DNA from: Celeribacter baekdonensis
Lineage (GTDB): Bacteria; Pseudomonadota; Alphaproteobacteria; Rhodobacterales; Rhodobacteraceae
DNA: 64,000 bases
NCBI RefSeq assembly: GCF_003047105.1
Contig: NZ_CP028475.1
Coordinates: forward strand, 2,542,001 to 2,606,000
Direction of reading: 5' to 3'
The translations under genes and the position numbers were made by a program. Shown here in pieces: positions 26,679 through 36,068 of this stretch (the stretch's first letter is position 1; each line of letters begins with the position of its first letter). The notes under the pieces were generated by a model. That model did no database searches. It worked only from the letters and a program-made list of their open reading frames with translations, and was not told the DNA's origin.

Positions 26679-27494
26679 ATGATGAAGAAACTTACCCTCT
26701 CCGCCCTCACCGCGCTGGCTTTGTCCACCGGTGGGGCCATGGCCTCCGAAGGCGGACACGTCCATGATGTGGATTTCTCCTTCGAAGGGCCGTTCGGTAA
26801 ATTTGACCAGATGCAGCTTCAACGCGGTCTGCAAGTTTACACCGAGGTCTGTTCGGCGTGCCACGGCATGAAATTCGTGCCGATCCGCACACTTGGCGAC
26901 AAAGGTGGGCCGGAGCTTCCCGAAGATCAGGTCCGCGCTTATGCGGCTCAGTTCCCGGTGAACGACGAAGCCTCCAACATGCAGCTTTTCGACTACAACG
27001 AAGGCGCTGCACGTCCGTTGACTGCGAACGATCACTTCCCGGCCAACCACTCGATGAACGCACCCGACCTGTCCTTGATGGCCAAAGCACGTGCAGGCTT
27101 TCACGGTCCTTACGGCACGGGCATCAACCAATTCCTCAAAGGCATCGGTGGCCCGGAGCACATCGTCTCCATCCTGACCGGCTACACCGGTGAGGAAAAG
27201 GTCGAAGCAGGCACCACCTATTACGAGAACACCGCGTTCTCGACCGGTTGGATCGCCATGGCTCCGCCGCTGTACGGGGAAGACGTCGAATATGCTGACG
27301 GTCACTCCAATGAGCTGCACCATGAGGCCGAAGACGTGGCTGCCTTCTTGATGTGGGCCGCCGAGCCGAAGATGATGGCACGCAAGCGGGCTGGCTTTAT
27401 GGCCGTGACCTTCTTGATCCTGCTGACCTCTTTGCTCTACCTGACCAACAAAAAACTCTGGGCACCGCATAAGGGCAAAAAGACATCGCTCTAA
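26679..27494 (+). CDS. petC: Cytochrome c1
   Basis: A 271-residue periplasmic c-type cytochrome anchored by a C-terminal helix ([20 protein letters not shown]). A signal peptide occupies about the first 22 residues ([19 protein letters not shown]). The heme motif is CSACHG, and the axial Met is probably in the IAMAPPLYG segment. Two adjacent ATG codons (26679 and 26682) are possible starts. It is the last gene of petABC and is followed by a strong terminator. Confidence 0.97.
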   Translation: MMKKLTLSALTALALSTGGAMASEGGHVHDVDFSFEGPFGKFDQMQLQRGLQVYTEVCSACHGMKFVPIRTLGDKGGPELPEDQVRAYAAQFPVNDEASNMQLFDYNEGAARPLTANDHFPANHSMNAPDLSLMAKARAGFHGPYGTGINQFLKGIGGPEHIVSILTGYTGEEKVEAGTTYYENTAFSTGWIAMAPPLYGEDVEYADGHSNELHHEAEDVAAFLMWAAEPKMMARKRAGFMAVTFLILLTSLLYLTNKKLWAPHKGKKTSL

Positions 27495-27517
27495 TTGAGC
27501 CAGGAGTTCGAAATGAG

Positions 27518-27545
27518 AAAGCGCCCCAATTTGGGGCGCTTTTTT
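27518..27545. terminator. Bidirectional terminator between petC and thiQ
   Basis: GCGCCCC and GGGGCGC form a stem flanked by AAA on one side and TTTTTT on the other. It lies 24 bases after petC and directly after thiQ, so it can serve both convergent operons. Confidence 0.9.
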
Positions 27546-28240
27546 CATGTGCCAATGTAGTCCAAAAGGCCCTGTGGCGGCTCAGACATCATCTCCGTCC
27601 AAGGTCGCGGCGGATGACAGAGACCCTCCTCAACCCAAATCACCAAATCGGCGAAACGGTCCACATCAGATACATCATGGGTGACCATCAACATCGTCGC
27701 CTCTAAGCGCGCGGAGACCTCTTTCGCCAGATCAATCATCTCATGGCGCATCGCCGGACCAAGCGCCGAAAACGGCTCATCCAACAGGATCAACGGCTTT
27801 TGCTGCACAAGGACGCGCGCCAAAGCCACGCGACTTTGCTGTCCACCCGAAAGTGCGCCGGGACGCCGAGCTTCTAAACCCTCAAGCCCCACCGCTCGCA
27901 GAGCCTCTGAGACAGTGTCCTTGTCTGACTTCGACAATCTTAAGTTTGGTTTCAGCCCAAGACCAACATTCTGCGCCGCGGTCATATGGGCAAAAAGCGT
28001 GTTGTCCTGAAACAGATGAGAAATCGGACGTTCAAAAGGTGCCGATCGACCAAAGGGTTTGCCCTGCCAAAGAATGTCACCGTCATCAGAGGCTTCAAAT
28101 CCCCCGATAAGCGACAAAAGCGTCGACTTCCCCGCGCCTGACGCACCAATCACCGCCACCCGCGCGCCTTTTGGCACTTGAAAATCAGCGGTGAGGGTAA
28201 AATCGCCCTGCGTTAGGCGCAGATTGCGGAACTCAAGCAC
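27545..28240 (-). CDS. thiQ: Thiamine ABC transporter ATP-binding protein
   Basis: A 231-residue ATPase with Walker A GASGAGKST, signature LSGGQQSRVALAR, Walker B PLILLDEPFSALG and switch His in VTHDVSD. It drives thiamine or thiamine diphosphate import with ThiP and ThiB. The start overlaps the end of thiP by 8 bases. Regulated at the RNA level by the TPP riboswitch at the head of the operon. Confidence 0.94.
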   Translation of the reverse strand: MLEFRNLRLTQGDFTLTADFQVPKGARVAVIGASGAGKSTLLSLIGGFEASDDGDILWQGKPFGRSAPFERPISHLFQDNTLFAHMTAAQNVGLGLKPNLRLSKSDKDTVSEALRAVGLEGLEARRPGALSGGQQSRVALARVLVQQKPLILLDEPFSALGPAMRHEMIDLAKEVSARLEATMLMVTHDVSDVDRFADLVIWVEEGLCHPPRPWTEMMSEPPQGLLDYIGT

Positions 28241-29777
28241 GGCGTCTCCCCCAAAGATCGAAGATGTAAAACAGAGCCAAACTCAGCCCAAGAAGCAGTA
28301 ACGCCGCCCCCATCGCCTGATCCATTCGATAAGATCCCATCAAGCGGTAGATTTGCAGCGGCAGCGTTGCGGAGTCAGGGCGCGCAAAAAGGGCGATCAC
28401 GCCCAGATCGCCCATCGACAGCGCCGCAGCAAGCCCAGCGGAAAAGCCCACAGGCCCGCGCAACCGAGGCCACAGCACAAGCCGCACACGGGTCCATCCC
28501 GTCAGCCCAAGACTGTCGGACAAGCGCCCATAGTTCCGCTCGGTCGCAGCCAAAGCGGGCCCAATTGCGCGCAAGATAAACGGTAAAGACATCACCGCAT
28601 TGACCAGCCCAGTGATGAACAAAGCCCAATCCGCCGGATCAGCCACAGCAAAAAGCACAATGTAAAGCCCTGTGCCCATGACCAGTGGCGAGGCTGCGAT
28701 GGCCGTCATGCCAACGCCTTCCAACCACCGCCAGCGCAGTGCCGAGAGACTAAGAGACAGGGACAAGATGATCGCCAATGCGGCCGACCCAAGAGCGGTC
28801 ACAAGGGAACGCAGGGCCGCGGACCAAACGGAGCTGGGCAAATCAAACAGCCCATGCGCGCCGCGCAGGACGATAGCCAGAAGCGGCAGGAGCAAAAAGA
28901 GACTGACCATCACGATCCAAAACAGATCCAAACCCCGTGCGCTCAACATGTGAACATCGAACCGCTGCACAGGGCGATCCAAACCAGCGCCACCCACCTG
29001 AGGCACGCGAAATTTGAGCGATACGAAGGCAGCCACAGCACAGATCACCACTTGGATCAGGGCCAAAAGCGAGGCTTTTCCAAGATTGAAATCATAGCGA
29101 AACGCCTCGTAAATCGCGAGTTCAACGGTGGTGGCTTTTGGCCCCCCGCCAAAGGTCAGAGCGACGGCAAACGAGGTGGTGCAAATCAGAAAAATAACCG
29201 CAAACGCGCCGGGCACAATCTCTTTCAACATCGGTCCTTCGATGTGGCGAAAGATGTCGCGCGGGGCGAAATTCAGCGACGCCGCAAGGCGGAACCTCTC
29301 GGACGGGATTGCGCCCCAACCCTGAAGCAACAACCGCGTTGCAAGCGGCAGATTAAAGAACACATGCGCAAGGATCACACCGTGGAACCCGTAGATCGAA
29401 ATAGGCCCTAATCCAGCCCAATTGAGCGCGATCGAGACAAATCCTGTTTTGCCAAACACCGCTGTCAATCCGAGAATGGCCACGATTGTCGGCAAGATGA
29501 ATGGCGCGCCCAAAAGGGTGATCAAAAGACGACGCCCATAAAAATCACGCCGCGCCAAACCACGTGCGACGGGGATCGCCAAAACCACAGACAGGCCCGC
29601 AGAGATCAGTGCCTGAACAACGGTGAACCGCACTGCCATCCAGTCAAATTTAGACAGTGTTGAAAAGCTCTCGGCCCGAAGCGCGACAACGCCCAGAGTG
29701 CCAAGGCTCAAGGCCGCGACCAAAGCCGCCGCGATGAGCCCCGGCCAAAGCCTTATTGCGAAAACGCGGTGCGCCAT
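28233..29777 (-). CDS. thiP: Thiamine ABC transporter permease
   Basis: A 514-residue inner-membrane protein with about 12 hydrophobic helices in two homologous halves, each with an EAA-type cytoplasmic loop. These are the regions near RLLLQGWGAIPSERFRLAAS and RNYGRLSDSLGLTGWTRVRL. The fused two-half layout is typical of ThiP. Its start lies 25 bases inside thiB, and its end overlaps thiQ. Confidence 0.94.
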   Translation of the reverse strand: MAHRVFAIRLWPGLIAAALVAALSLGTLGVVALRAESFSTLSKFDWMAVRFTVVQALISAGLSVVLAIPVARGLARRDFYGRRLLITLLGAPFILPTIVAILGLTAVFGKTGFVSIALNWAGLGPISIYGFHGVILAHVFFNLPLATRLLLQGWGAIPSERFRLAASLNFAPRDIFRHIEGPMLKEIVPGAFAVIFLICTTSFAVALTFGGGPKATTVELAIYEAFRYDFNLGKASLLALIQVVICAVAAFVSLKFRVPQVGGAGLDRPVQRFDVHMLSARGLDLFWIVMVSLFLLLPLLAIVLRGAHGLFDLPSSVWSAALRSLVTALGSAALAIILSLSLSLSALRWRWLEGVGMTAIAASPLVMGTGLYIVLFAVADPADWALFITGLVNAVMSLPFILRAIGPALAATERNYGRLSDSLGLTGWTRVRLVLWPRLRGPVGFSAGLAAALSMGDLGVIALFARPDSATLPLQIYRLMGSYRMDQAMGAALLLLGLSLALFYIFDLWGRRRA

Positions 29778-30727
29778 TCGGCAATCGCCTCGTCCCGCAA
29801 CGCATCCGCTTCGTCTTCATTCAGGAAAATGGCCTTTTCCGGGTAGTTCAATTCAGAAAACGCTTCAGGCCATTGATCACGTGGCAAAGCGGCGGGATAG
29901 GACCAGTTCGCCGTCGGAATAATGTTTTGGAACGTCGGCGAGAGAATAAAAGCCATGAACTCGTCCGCCAGTTCCGGCTGATCGGTGCCTTTCAGTTTCG
30001 CGGCGAGTTCGACCATGAAATAGTGGCCTTCATCAAACAGTGCGGCGGACTTGGTGTTATCTTCTTCGGCGATGATGTGGTAGGCGGGCGAGGTCGTGTA
30101 GGACAGCACCATGTCCACCTCGCCATCAGTGAACAGGCCATAGGCCTCGGACCACCCCTTGGTCACTGTCGTGACTTTCGGTGCCAATTTTGCCCATGCC
30201 GCCTCGGCGTCGTCCCCGAATACCTCTTTGCCCCACAACACCAGAGCCAACCCCGAGATCGACGTGCGCGGGTCTTGGATTGCGATAGACCAGTCCTCGT
30301 CAGAATTCACCAACTCATGGAAAGACGCTGGCGGATTTTTGATTTTGGTGTTGTCGTAGATAAAAGCTGTGTAGCTCCAGTTGAATGGCAAGAACGTGTC
30401 GTCCGTCCACTCAAGTGGCAGGGTCAAAGGTGACAGATCCAGCCCATGCGGCGCGAACAGACCGGTTTCGCGGGCTTTCTTAGTCACATCGGAATTGAAG
30501 CCTATGGCCACATCCGCCTTGGTCCGCTCACCTTCCAACAGAATACGAGGCAGCAAATCACCTGTGACATATTCAATCTCACAGTCACATTCGGCCTCAA
30601 ACGCCGCTTTGATCGCCGGACCCGGCCCCCACTCAGAGGCAAAATAGTCGGGCGCGTAGATTGTCAAAGGGTCTGCAGTGGCCGCAGTGGCCGCAACAAG
30701 CGCTGCAAAAGTCAGTCCATATTTCAT
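29753..30727 (-). CDS. thiB: Thiamine-binding periplasmic protein
   Basis: A 324-residue substrate-binding protein with a signal peptide (MKYGLTFAALVAATAATA). The mature start DPLTIYAPDYFASEWGPGPA and segments DVAIGFNSDVTKKA and MVLSYTTSPAYH are typical of ThiB. ATG 30727 is preferred to ATG 30739 because GGAG lies six bases upstream of it. First gene of thiBPQ, directly behind the TPP riboswitch. The 25-base overlap with thiP is long for this operon class. Confidence 0.94.
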   Translation of the reverse strand: MKYGLTFAALVAATAATADPLTIYAPDYFASEWGPGPAIKAAFEAECDCEIEYVTGDLLPRILLEGERTKADVAIGFNSDVTKKARETGLFAPHGLDLSPLTLPLEWTDDTFLPFNWSYTAFIYDNTKIKNPPASFHELVNSDEDWSIAIQDPRTSISGLALVLWGKEVFGDDAEAAWAKLAPKVTTVTKGWSEAYGLFTDGEVDMVLSYTTSPAYHIIAEEDNTKSAALFDEGHYFMVELAAKLKGTDQPELADEFMAFILSPTFQNIIPTANWSYPAALPRDQWPEAFSELNYPEKAIFLNEDEADALRDEAIAEWRTAFSQ

Positions 30728-30780
30728 GGCTCGCTCCATTCAAAAATGGGCGAAGAAAAAGGCGGCGAATGTCGATCGCT

Positions 30781-30871
30781 GATACCTTCCCTCCGCCGGT
30801 GTTAGCCGGTTCAGGTTCAACGGGTCCGCTTTCGCATCTCAGCCGTGTTGCACACGAGCACCCCGAGGTGT
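30781..30871 (-). promoter_or_regulatory. TPP (THI-box) riboswitch
   Basis: On the minus strand the order CTCGGGGTGC, CGGCTGAGA, ACCCGTTGAACCTGA, CCGGCTAACACCGGCG and GAGGGAAGGT matches the conserved THI-box core. It lies about 55 bases upstream of thiB. Thiamine diphosphate binding should reduce expression of the transporter, most likely by hiding the ribosome site because no terminator follows it. Confidence 0.95.
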
Positions 30872-31097
30872 CGGTCACGCTATTGCCCCTTTGCAGGAAG
30901 TTCAAGCCCCTCCCACATGTCACGAGAGACAGGTTGGTTCATGTTTGTGGGCCAACAGAGCCAATTCTGCTTTGGCGGCTTTATCAATGTGACGATGACA
31001 CCAGACGATGCGATTGATGTGCGTCACAGAGTGATTTCCCTTGATTGCTCAAAGATGTGACATCGGGTAAAGCAGGGGAAACCCTGAGGAGCACCCG

Positions 31098-32204
31098 ATG
31101 AGCATGAACACATTCGGACATCTGTTTCGTTTCACAACATGGGGCGAAAGCCACGGTCCGGCGCTTGGCGCGACGGTGGATGGCTGTCCTCCGGGCATTG
31201 CCATCAATGAAGAGATGCTTCAGGTCTGGCTTGATAAGCGCAAGCCAGGGACATCGAAATACACCACTCAGCGGCGCGAACCGGACCAAGTGGAAATCCT
31301 GTCTGGCGTGTTTGAAGGCAAGACCACCGGTACGCCGATCCAATTGATGATCCGCAACACCGATCAGCGCTCGAAAGATTATGGCGAGATCGCGCAAGCC
31401 TTTCGCCCCGGTCATGCCGATATCACCTATTTCCAAAAATACGGCATCCGCGATTATCGCGGCGGTGGTCGCTCCAGTGCGCGCGAAACGGCGGCGCGTG
31501 TGGCCGCTGGCGGTATTGCACGCGCGGTTTTGGCCGAATTGGTGCCGGGCCTTGAGATCAAAGGCTACATGACCCAGATCGGCCCGCATGGGATCGAAGG
31601 CACGCGTGACATGTCGGAGATCGACAACAACCCGTTTTGGGTGCCCTCCGCCAAAACCGCTGAAAACTGGGCCGCCTATCTCGATGGCGTACGCAAAAGC
31701 GGGTCCTCGATTGGGGCTATTATCGAGGTGGTCGCAAAAGGCGCGCCAGCCGGTCTTGGCGCACCGATTTACGCCAAATTAGACACGGATTTGGCCGCAG
31801 CGATGATGTCGATCAATGCTGTGAAAGGTGTTGAAATTGGCGAAGGTATGAATGCTGCTTGTCTGTCTGGTGAAGAGAACGCCGATGAGATGCGGATGGG
31901 GCCAAATGGGCCCGAATTTGGGTCTAATCACGCAGGTGGTATTCTTGGCGGGATTTCCACCGGACAAGACCTTGTTGTGCGGTTTGCGGTGAAACCCACA
32001 TCCTCGATCCTCACCTCACGCAAAACGATCAATCAGGCGGGCGAAGACACCGACCTGATCACAAAGGGGCGTCATGACCCCTGTGTCGGTATTCGCGCTG
32101 TGCCTGTGGGCGAGGCAATGATGGCCTGCGTGATTTTGGATCACCTTCTGCTGCATCGTGGTCAAGTTGGTGAAGGTTTGCGCGGCACGTTTGGGGCCAA
32201 ATAA
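31098..32204 (+). CDS. aroC: Chorismate synthase
   Basis: A 368-residue FMN-dependent enzyme for the last shikimate-pathway step, 5-enolpyruvylshikimate-3-phosphate to chorismate. Signatures: [39 protein letters not shown] and [26 protein letters not shown] lies upstream of the ATG. It is divergent from the thi operon and convergent with the EamA gene. Confidence 0.98.
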   Translation: MSMNTFGHLFRFTTWGESHGPALGATVDGCPPGIAINEEMLQVWLDKRKPGTSKYTTQRREPDQVEILSGVFEGKTTGTPIQLMIRNTDQRSKDYGEIAQAFRPGHADITYFQKYGIRDYRGGGRSSARETAARVAAGGIARAVLAELVPGLEIKGYMTQIGPHGIEGTRDMSEIDNNPFWVPSAKTAENWAAYLDGVRKSGSSIGAIIEVVAKGAPAGLGAPIYAKLDTDLAAAMMSINAVKGVEIGEGMNAACLSGEENADEMRMGPNGPEFGSNHAGGILGGISTGQDLVVRFAVKPTSSILTSRKTINQAGEDTDLITKGRHDPCVGIRAVPVGEAMMACVILDHLLLHRGQVGEGLRGTFGAK

Positions 32205-32212
32205 GACCCCCA

Positions 32213-33079
32213 TCAGGCCTTCGACATCTGGACGGCAAAAATGCCCGCCATGATGGTCACAACACCGTAAATATCCCATTGGGTGACATGTTCCCCCAAC
32301 AACAGCGCCGCGATCGCGACGCCAAAAAACGGGTTGAGAAAGTGGAATGCTGCGGATTTGACCGTGCCGATCCGCTCGACCAGTTTGAACCAAATCCAAG
32401 TGGCCATGAGTCCCGGCACGAAGGTTGTATAGAGCATCGCCCAAACCAATTTGGCGGACATCGTGAGCTCATATGTGTCTATCGCCGGGGACAATACAGC
32501 AAGTACTGTCGAGCCGATCAGGCTTTGCACGCCAACCACCATCAAAACATTGCCGCCCGCATTCGTAGACCGCAAGGTCAGGGTCGCAACAGCAAGCGCG
32601 ACAGTGCCAACAACGCACATGACAATCCCCGCAAGATTACTGCCAGTCGACAAGCGCGTGCCCATGATGATCAAGACCCCAATGAAGCCCAACACGAGGC
32701 CAAAGATCGCCATAGGTTTAGGTGTTTCGCGCAGGATTAGAGTTGAAAGCAAAGCCACAACAAGCGGCATGGAGGAGGCAAGAACCGCAGCAAGGGAGGC
32801 TTCAACATTCCGCATCGCCAAAAAATACAGACCGAGATAGGCCACGTTTTGGCACAGGCCAAAGACGATAATGCTCTTCCATTGTGAGCGGGTAAAAGTC
32901 CACGATTGGCCAAGCAGTTTGGCCAACGCCACCCCCACCACACCGGACAGGAGAAATCGCACAGACAGAGCGCCAAGCGCGGGCGCATCCGCAACGATGA
33001 TCCGCGCCGACGTGAAGGCCGAGGACCACATTAGCACGAAGGCCACGCCCATTACGATCGCTCTGATATCCATATTCAT
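32213..33079 (-). CDS. EamA/DMT-family transporter
   Basis: A membrane protein of about 288 residues with ten predicted helices arranged as two EamA repeats (start FVLMWSSAFTSARIIVADAP; second repeat NVLMVVGVQSLIGSTVLAVL). This family exports metabolites or amino acids, but the substrate cannot be deduced. Start is ATG 33079 or ATG 33073, both close to AGGG. It ends nine bases from aroC, convergently. Confidence 0.85.
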   Translation of the reverse strand: MNMDIRAIVMGVAFVLMWSSAFTSARIIVADAPALGALSVRFLLSGVVGVALAKLLGQSWTFTRSQWKSIIVFGLCQNVAYLGLYFLAMRNVEASLAAVLASSMPLVVALLSTLILRETPKPMAIFGLVLGFIGVLIIMGTRLSTGSNLAGIVMCVVGTVALAVATLTLRSTNAGGNVLMVVGVQSLIGSTVLAVLSPAIDTYELTMSAKLVWAMLYTTFVPGLMATWIWFKLVERIGTVKSAAFHFLNPFFGVAIAALLLGEHVTQWDIYGVVTIMAGIFAVQMSKA

Positions 33080-33090
33080 AGCCCTAAACG

Positions 33091-33116
33091 AAAAGGGCCG
33101 CGGCAATGCGCGACCC
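33091..33116 (-). terminator. Rho-independent terminator after the HU gene
   Basis: GGGCCGCG and CGCGACCC pair (one G-T) around a six-base loop; on the minus strand TTTT follows. It lies 27 bases after the HU stop and separates HU from the EamA gene. Confidence 0.75.
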
Positions 33117-33142
33117 CTCCCAGAAATAACTCAATCAACCGA

Positions 33143-33430
33143 TTAGCCGTTTACGCTGTCTTTCAACGCTTTGGCGATGGTCATTTTCACAACCTTGTCG
33201 GCGTCTTTCGGCATCTGCTCACCCGTTTGCGGGTTGCGCACCATACGTGCAGGGCGTTCACGGCAATAAATTTTGCCAACACCCGGAAGAGTCACGGCGC
33301 CACCGGCGGACACTTCTTTGGTGATGAGTGCGGTGATTGCATCAAGCGCAACCCCTGCGGATTTTTTGTCTGCGCCCATCTCTTCGGCGAGAGCAGCAAC
33401 GAGTTGGGTCTTGGTCATTGGTTTCGACAT
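33143..33430 (-). CDS. HU-family DNA-binding protein
   Basis: A 95-residue histone-like nucleoid protein. MTKTQLVAALAEEMGADKKSAGVALDAI is the dimerisation helix region, and the DNA-binding arm is LPGVGKIYCRERPARMVRNP. The arm is shortened and contains a Cys, so it is a divergent HU/IHF-like member, not canonical HupA/B. ATG at 33430 has GAGGAG upstream. Expressed alone, with its own terminator. Confidence 0.9.
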   Translation of the reverse strand: MSKPMTKTQLVAALAEEMGADKKSAGVALDAITALITKEVSAGGAVTLPGVGKIYCRERPARMVRNPQTGEQMPKDADKVVKMTIAKALKDSVNG

Positions 33431-33562
33431 GTCTGTATCTCCTCGTAGTCCCCCATGCAGTAGGGGGTTATTGCGCATTTCTAAGCGAATATTGAGGGGC
33501 CGTACAACGCCTAGTGTAACAGTGCGGTCTGTTTTCGCGCATTTTGGGTGAAAAAACCTCCC

Positions 33563-35047
33563 TTAAAGGAAAGCCGTCTCCTCAAAAGACCGCAATTTGC
33601 GGCTGTGGATGCGCTCAATCGGCATGTCGCGGAGAATTTCCATCGACCGAATGCCGATCAAAAGATGCCTCGCAACCTGTGATTTGTAGAAATCAGAGGC
33701 CATGCCGGGCAGCTTTAACTCACCATGAAGCGGCTTATCAGACACGCAAAGCAGCGTGCCATAGGGGACTCGAAACCGAAACCCGTTGGCGGCAATGGTG
33801 GCAGATTCCATATCAAGCGCGATGGCCCGGGATTGGCTGAGCCTTTGAACCGGACCAGATTGATCACGTAATTCCCAATTGCGGTTGTCAATCGTCGCCA
33901 CGGTGCCAGTGCGCATGATCCGTTTTAACTCATAGCCTTCCAATTCGGTCACCTCTTCGACGGCCGTTTCCAAAGAGGTCTGAATTTCCGCCAAGGCCGG
34001 GATCGGCACCCAGACCGGCAGGTCCGCATCCAGCACATGATCCTCGCGCAGATAAGCATGGGCCAAAACGAAATCGCCAAGCCGTTGAGAATTGCGAAGA
34101 CCGGCGCAATGCCCAACCATGATCCAAGCATGGGGCCGCAGCACCGCGATATGATCGGTTGCGGTTTTGGCATTTGACGGCCCCACCCCGATGTTCACCA
34201 ATGTGATCCCGGACCCATCCGCACGCTTCAAATGATAGGTCGGCATTTGCGGCGTTTTGGTCGTGGGCGGAATCTCCGTCTTGGCGTCAAAAATCTCAAC
34301 ATTCCCGGTTGAGACAAAGCTCATATAGCCACTGTTCGGATCGGCCAGAACCTGACGCGCATAGGCTTCGAACTCCGAGACGTAGAATTGGTAGTTGGTG
34401 AACAACACATGGTTCTGAAAATGGCTCGCGTCCGTCGCAGTGTAATGGGACAGGCGGGCGAGCGAGTAATCAATCCGCTGCGCCGTAAAGGGCGCAAGCG
34501 CGGCGGAGCCATCCTCATGCAGAAAGCCAAACCCGTTGACGATATCATCGTGGGTCGTGGTCAAATCCGGCACATCAAACACATCGCGCAGCGGATAGGA
34601 CATGACGCCTTCTTGCGGGATGGTCACAGATTCGTCATTCGCCACAGCAAAATGCACCGGCATCGGCGTGTCAGAGATGCCAATTTCGACACTCACGCCA
34701 TGATTGCGCACGATCTGTTTGATCTGTTGCGTCAGGTAATTGCGAAACAAATCCGGGCGCGTGATCGTTGTGGAATAGATGCCGGGCTTGGCGACATGCC
34801 CAAACGACAAGCGGCTGTCCATTGCGGCATAGGAGGTCGTGACAACACGGATTTCGGGATAAAAGGCCCGGTAGCGCGCTGTGGGTGCCTGCCCGCTGGC
34901 CACTTGGGAAAACTTTTCTGCCAAAAACGATGTGGCTTCGAAATACAACTCTTCGAGGAACGCGACCGCTGCCGCTGGATCGGTAAAATTGCGCGGCTCG
35001 CTCAACGGTGGCATCTCAAGGGCGAGGCTTTTGCTTGTCGTATTCAC
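33563..35047 (-). CDS. amn: AMP nucleosidase
   Basis: A 494-residue enzyme that cleaves AMP to adenine and ribose-5-phosphate. The N-terminal regulatory domain (residues ~1-190) is followed by a nucleoside-phosphorylase fold containing HAWIMVGHCAGLRNSQRLGD and AIALDMESATIAANGFRFRV, the phosphorylase signature. Start GTG at 35047 has AGAGGA eight bases upstream. It is divergent from the epimerase gene at 35202. Confidence 0.94.
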   Translation of the reverse strand: MNTTSKSLALEMPPLSEPRNFTDPAAAVAFLEELYFEATSFLAEKFSQVASGQAPTARYRAFYPEIRVVTTSYAAMDSRLSFGHVAKPGIYSTTITRPDLFRNYLTQQIKQIVRNHGVSVEIGISDTPMPVHFAVANDESVTIPQEGVMSYPLRDVFDVPDLTTTHDDIVNGFGFLHEDGSAALAPFTAQRIDYSLARLSHYTATDASHFQNHVLFTNYQFYVSEFEAYARQVLADPNSGYMSFVSTGNVEIFDAKTEIPPTTKTPQMPTYHLKRADGSGITLVNIGVGPSNAKTATDHIAVLRPHAWIMVGHCAGLRNSQRLGDFVLAHAYLREDHVLDADLPVWVPIPALAEIQTSLETAVEEVTELEGYELKRIMRTGTVATIDNRNWELRDQSGPVQRLSQSRAIALDMESATIAANGFRFRVPYGTLLCVSDKPLHGELKLPGMASDFYKSQVARHLLIGIRSMEILRDMPIERIHSRKLRSFEETAFL

Positions 35048-35201
35048 TCTTATATCCTCTTGCGGTAAGACGGAACCTCAGTCGTTTGGGGTCCGTTTCG
35101 GCGAATGCTGAGAAATCAGCCTTGCTGACCAATTGAGACCAAGAGGGCGACGGGCGCAAGGCCCAGAGATGTGACCTGAGATCAGACACGAAAGGCCAAC
35201 C

Positions 35202-36068
35202 ATGACCCAACCGCACCTGTTTTCCTTCGGCCATGGCTACAGTGCCCAGGCCCTTGCGCGCCGTCTCTTGCCTCAAGGTTGGGCGATCACTGGCACCACC
35301 CGTAGCGCAAACAAGGCACAAGAATTTGACAGCGCAGGTGTGGCCCCGCTGGTGCTTGGACAAGACCCGATTTTACCACGCCTGTCCCAAGCCACCCACC
35401 TTTTGATCTCCGCCGCGCCCGGCCCTGACGGTGACCCAATGTTGCACCATTATCGAGAAGCCTTGGTGGAAGCTGCACCACATTTAACGTGGGTTGGGTA
35501 TCTGTCGACCACCGGCGTTTACGGTGATCACGGCGGGGATTGGGTGACAGAGGAAACGGCCCTCACCCCCGCCACAAAACGCGGGATCGCTCGGGTCGAA
35601 GCCGAGGCCGCTTGGCAGTCTTTTACGCGGGATTTGGGTCTTAATCTGTCGATTTTCCGCCTTGCTGGCATCTATGGGCCTGGGCGCGGTCCGTTTGCCA
35701 AAGTCCGTTCTGGCAAAGCCCGACGGATCATCAAGCCAGGTCAGATTTTTTCCCGCATCCACGTTGAAGACATTGCCCAAGTGGTTGAGGCCGCGATCCA
35801 TAGACCCGAACTCAGCGGCATTTACAATGTCTGCGATGATCTCCCCGTGCCGCCGCAAGACGTAATCGGCTATGCGGCCGAACTTTTAGGTCTGCCTTTG
35901 CCACCAGAAGAAGATTTTGCAACCGCCGACATGACGCCGATGGCGCGCAGCTTTTATGCCGAGAGCAAAAAGGTCAGCAATGAAAAGATGAAGCGCGATC
36001 TCAGCGTGAACTTGATCTATCCCGATTACAAAACCGGCCTAAAGGCGCTTTTAAAGCTGGATCAGTGA
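35202..36068 (+). CDS. NAD-dependent epimerase/dehydratase-like SDR protein
   Basis: A 288-residue extended short-chain dehydrogenase (YeeZ-like). The nucleotide-binding turn is FGHGYSAQALARRL, the first-helix specificity segment GTTRSANK follows, and YLSTTGVYGDHGGDWVTEET is the active-site region in which the usual YxxxK is not evident. The substrate is unknown. It overlaps the MFS gene by seven bases at its convergent end. Confidence 0.82.
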   Translation: MTQPHLFSFGHGYSAQALARRLLPQGWAITGTTRSANKAQEFDSAGVAPLVLGQDPILPRLSQATHLLISAAPGPDGDPMLHHYREALVEAAPHLTWVGYLSTTGVYGDHGGDWVTEETALTPATKRGIARVEAEAAWQSFTRDLGLNLSIFRLAGIYGPGRGPFAKVRSGKARRIIKPGQIFSRIHVEDIAQVVEAAIHRPELSGIYNVCDDLPVPPQDVIGYAAELLGLPLPPEEDFATADMTPMARSFYAESKKVSNEKMKRDLSVNLIYPDYKTGLKALLKLDQ

